Translations under genes and position numbers: made by a program
Shown here: piece by piece, positions 63,152 through 64,000 of the stretch
Layout: every line of letters starts with the position of its first letter
Position numbering within the stretch: the stretch's first letter is position 1
Notes under the pieces: model-generated
Database searches by the model: none
Told to the model about the DNA's origin: nothing
Seen by the model: only the letters and a program-made list of their open reading frames with translations
NCBI GenBank assembly: GCA_948144175.1
Contig: CANXME010002281.1
Location: 62,001 to 126,000 of the forward strand
Length of the DNA: 64,000 bases
Source of the DNA: Closterium sp. NIES-65
Taxonomy: Eukaryota; Streptophyta; Zygnematophyceae; Desmidiales; Closteriaceae
Direction of reading: 5' to 3'

Positions 63152-64000
63152 CTGGGGGGAAAGGAATGGGGATGAGGGGGGTGGAGAGAGAGAGAGCGAG
63201 AGAGGGGGAAGGGAAAGGGAGGAAGTGGGGGGTGGGGAAGGGAAAGGGAGGAAGTGGGGGGTGGGGAAGGGAAAGTTAGGGGAGGAGCAGAAGTCGGAGA
63301 GCAGAGGGGGAGGTGAGAGAGAAGCAGCAGAGCATGCATTGGGCAGGGGAGCAACTGGTGCTGGCACTCGTCGTAAAGGGGCTGGTCCATCTCATGACAC
63401 ATGTTGCGCAAGTTGATGGTCAGCCCGTTCACCGCCTGGGGGGAGGAAAAGGGTGGGGGAGCGAGAACAGAGGGAAGAAGAAGAGTAGAAGTGGAGAGAA
63501 AGGAAGGGGAGAAGGAGCGAGCGGCAGAACACAAGGAATTGACAGGGGTTGATCCATCAACCAGAAACATCTTGCACACGTTGATGGTCAGCCTGTTCAC
63601 CGCCTGGGGGAAGGGCAGGGAGAGGGCAGTGGGGAGGGATAGGGGAGCAGAGGGGGAGAGGAGGGAGAGGAGCACAGCACAGAATGCATTGGCCAAGGCC
63701 TGGACCATCTTGAGAAACATCCTGCACACATTGATGGTCAGGCTGTTCACCATCTGGGGGGGGGAGGGAGAGCCGTGAGGAAAGAGGGGAGGGAGGGAGG
63801 AGAAGAGAACGGGAAGTAGAGAGGGAGACGAGGGAGAGGAGCTTAGCACAGTAAGCATTGGGCAAGGCCCGGTCCATCTTGAGAAACATCCTGCACACGT
63901 TGATGGTCAGGCCGCTCACCATCTGGGGGGGGGGAGGGGAGGGGAGAGAACAGCCGTGAGGGAGGGCAGGAGAGGAGGAAGATCAGGGGAGGAAAAGAGG
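63152..64000 (-). repeat. Tandem partial copies of the terminal-exon start with acceptor sites
   Basis: Upstream of the terminal exon the segment [pyrimidine tract - CAG - GTGAACGGCCTGACCATCAA-like exon start] recurs four times, with exon-like starts at 63435, 63603, 63753 and 63922 (minus strand; spacing 284, 168, 150, 169 bp). The copies read VNGLTINLRNM, VNRLTINVCKM, VNSLTINVCRM and VSGLTINVCRM. They lose similarity after 45-100 bp, and none has the full exon or a clear donor. They probably lie in the last intron. Frames that run through them are not independent genes. Confidence 0.7.

Noticed and set aside
1-64000. UAG reassigned to Gln (as in some ulvophyte algae)
   Set aside because: The intact Copia-7 frame has no TAG or TAA in about 2,000 codons, and dead elements also carry TGA, TAA and frameshifts.
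1-64000. CRISPR arrays, operons, bacterial promoters
   Set aside because: The repeats are LTRs, minisatellites and transposon arrays, and spliced genes show eukaryotic DNA.

Overview
This is nuclear DNA of a eukaryote and is almost entirely transposable elements. The best guess is a green-lineage genome, perhaps a streptophyte alga or early land plant. The reasons are abundant GC-rich Ty1/copia elements whose primer-binding sites are variants of the plant initiator-tRNA-Met complement (TGGTATCAGAGC), short GT-AG introns in a hAT transposase, and a terminal exon resembling a PP2A B'/B56 subunit. The genus cannot be fixed from the sequence alone.

Layout. 1-10405: minus-strand Copia-1, interrupted by a protein-less LTR element (NA-1, 5136-7940). 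The locus is rearranged by a 1.32-kb tandem duplication and by a gag/RNase H junction at about 1310 that suggests a second, about 7.2-kb, tandem duplication. 10406-37338: an old minus-strand Ty3/gypsy element (Gypsy-1) cut into pieces. hAT-1 (10723-14686) probably sits in its 3' LTR. Copia-2 (15552-17665), Copia-3 (17883-25294), TRIM-1 (25869-26245), Copia-4 (26336-33538) and the protein-less NA-2 (34362-35958) all sit in its pol gene. Four of these five have perfect 5-bp target duplications, and the gypsy reading frame resumes across the joins. 37513-45042: Copia-5. 45043-47321: low-copy sequence with no recognised gene. 47322-61817: Copia-6, with Copia-7 (52716-60098) nested inside it on the opposite strand. 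61818-62676: a hAT-type MITE inserted at the end of another TIR element. 62885-64000: the last exon of a PP2A B'/B56-like gene on the minus strand, preceded by four tandem partial copies of its start.

How it works together. Copia-7 is the only element with an intact gag-pol (about 2,000 codons, identical LTRs) and is the likeliest source of proteins. NA-1 and NA-2 lack proteins but keep copia-type LTRs, PBS, 3' UTR and polypurine tract, so they probably depend on such an element. Their leaders carry a regular array of strong hairpins with compensatory changes. TRIM-1 is the most unusual object: its LTR end and PBS together form a tRNA-like RNA polymerase III promoter. Host genes are essentially confined to the right edge.
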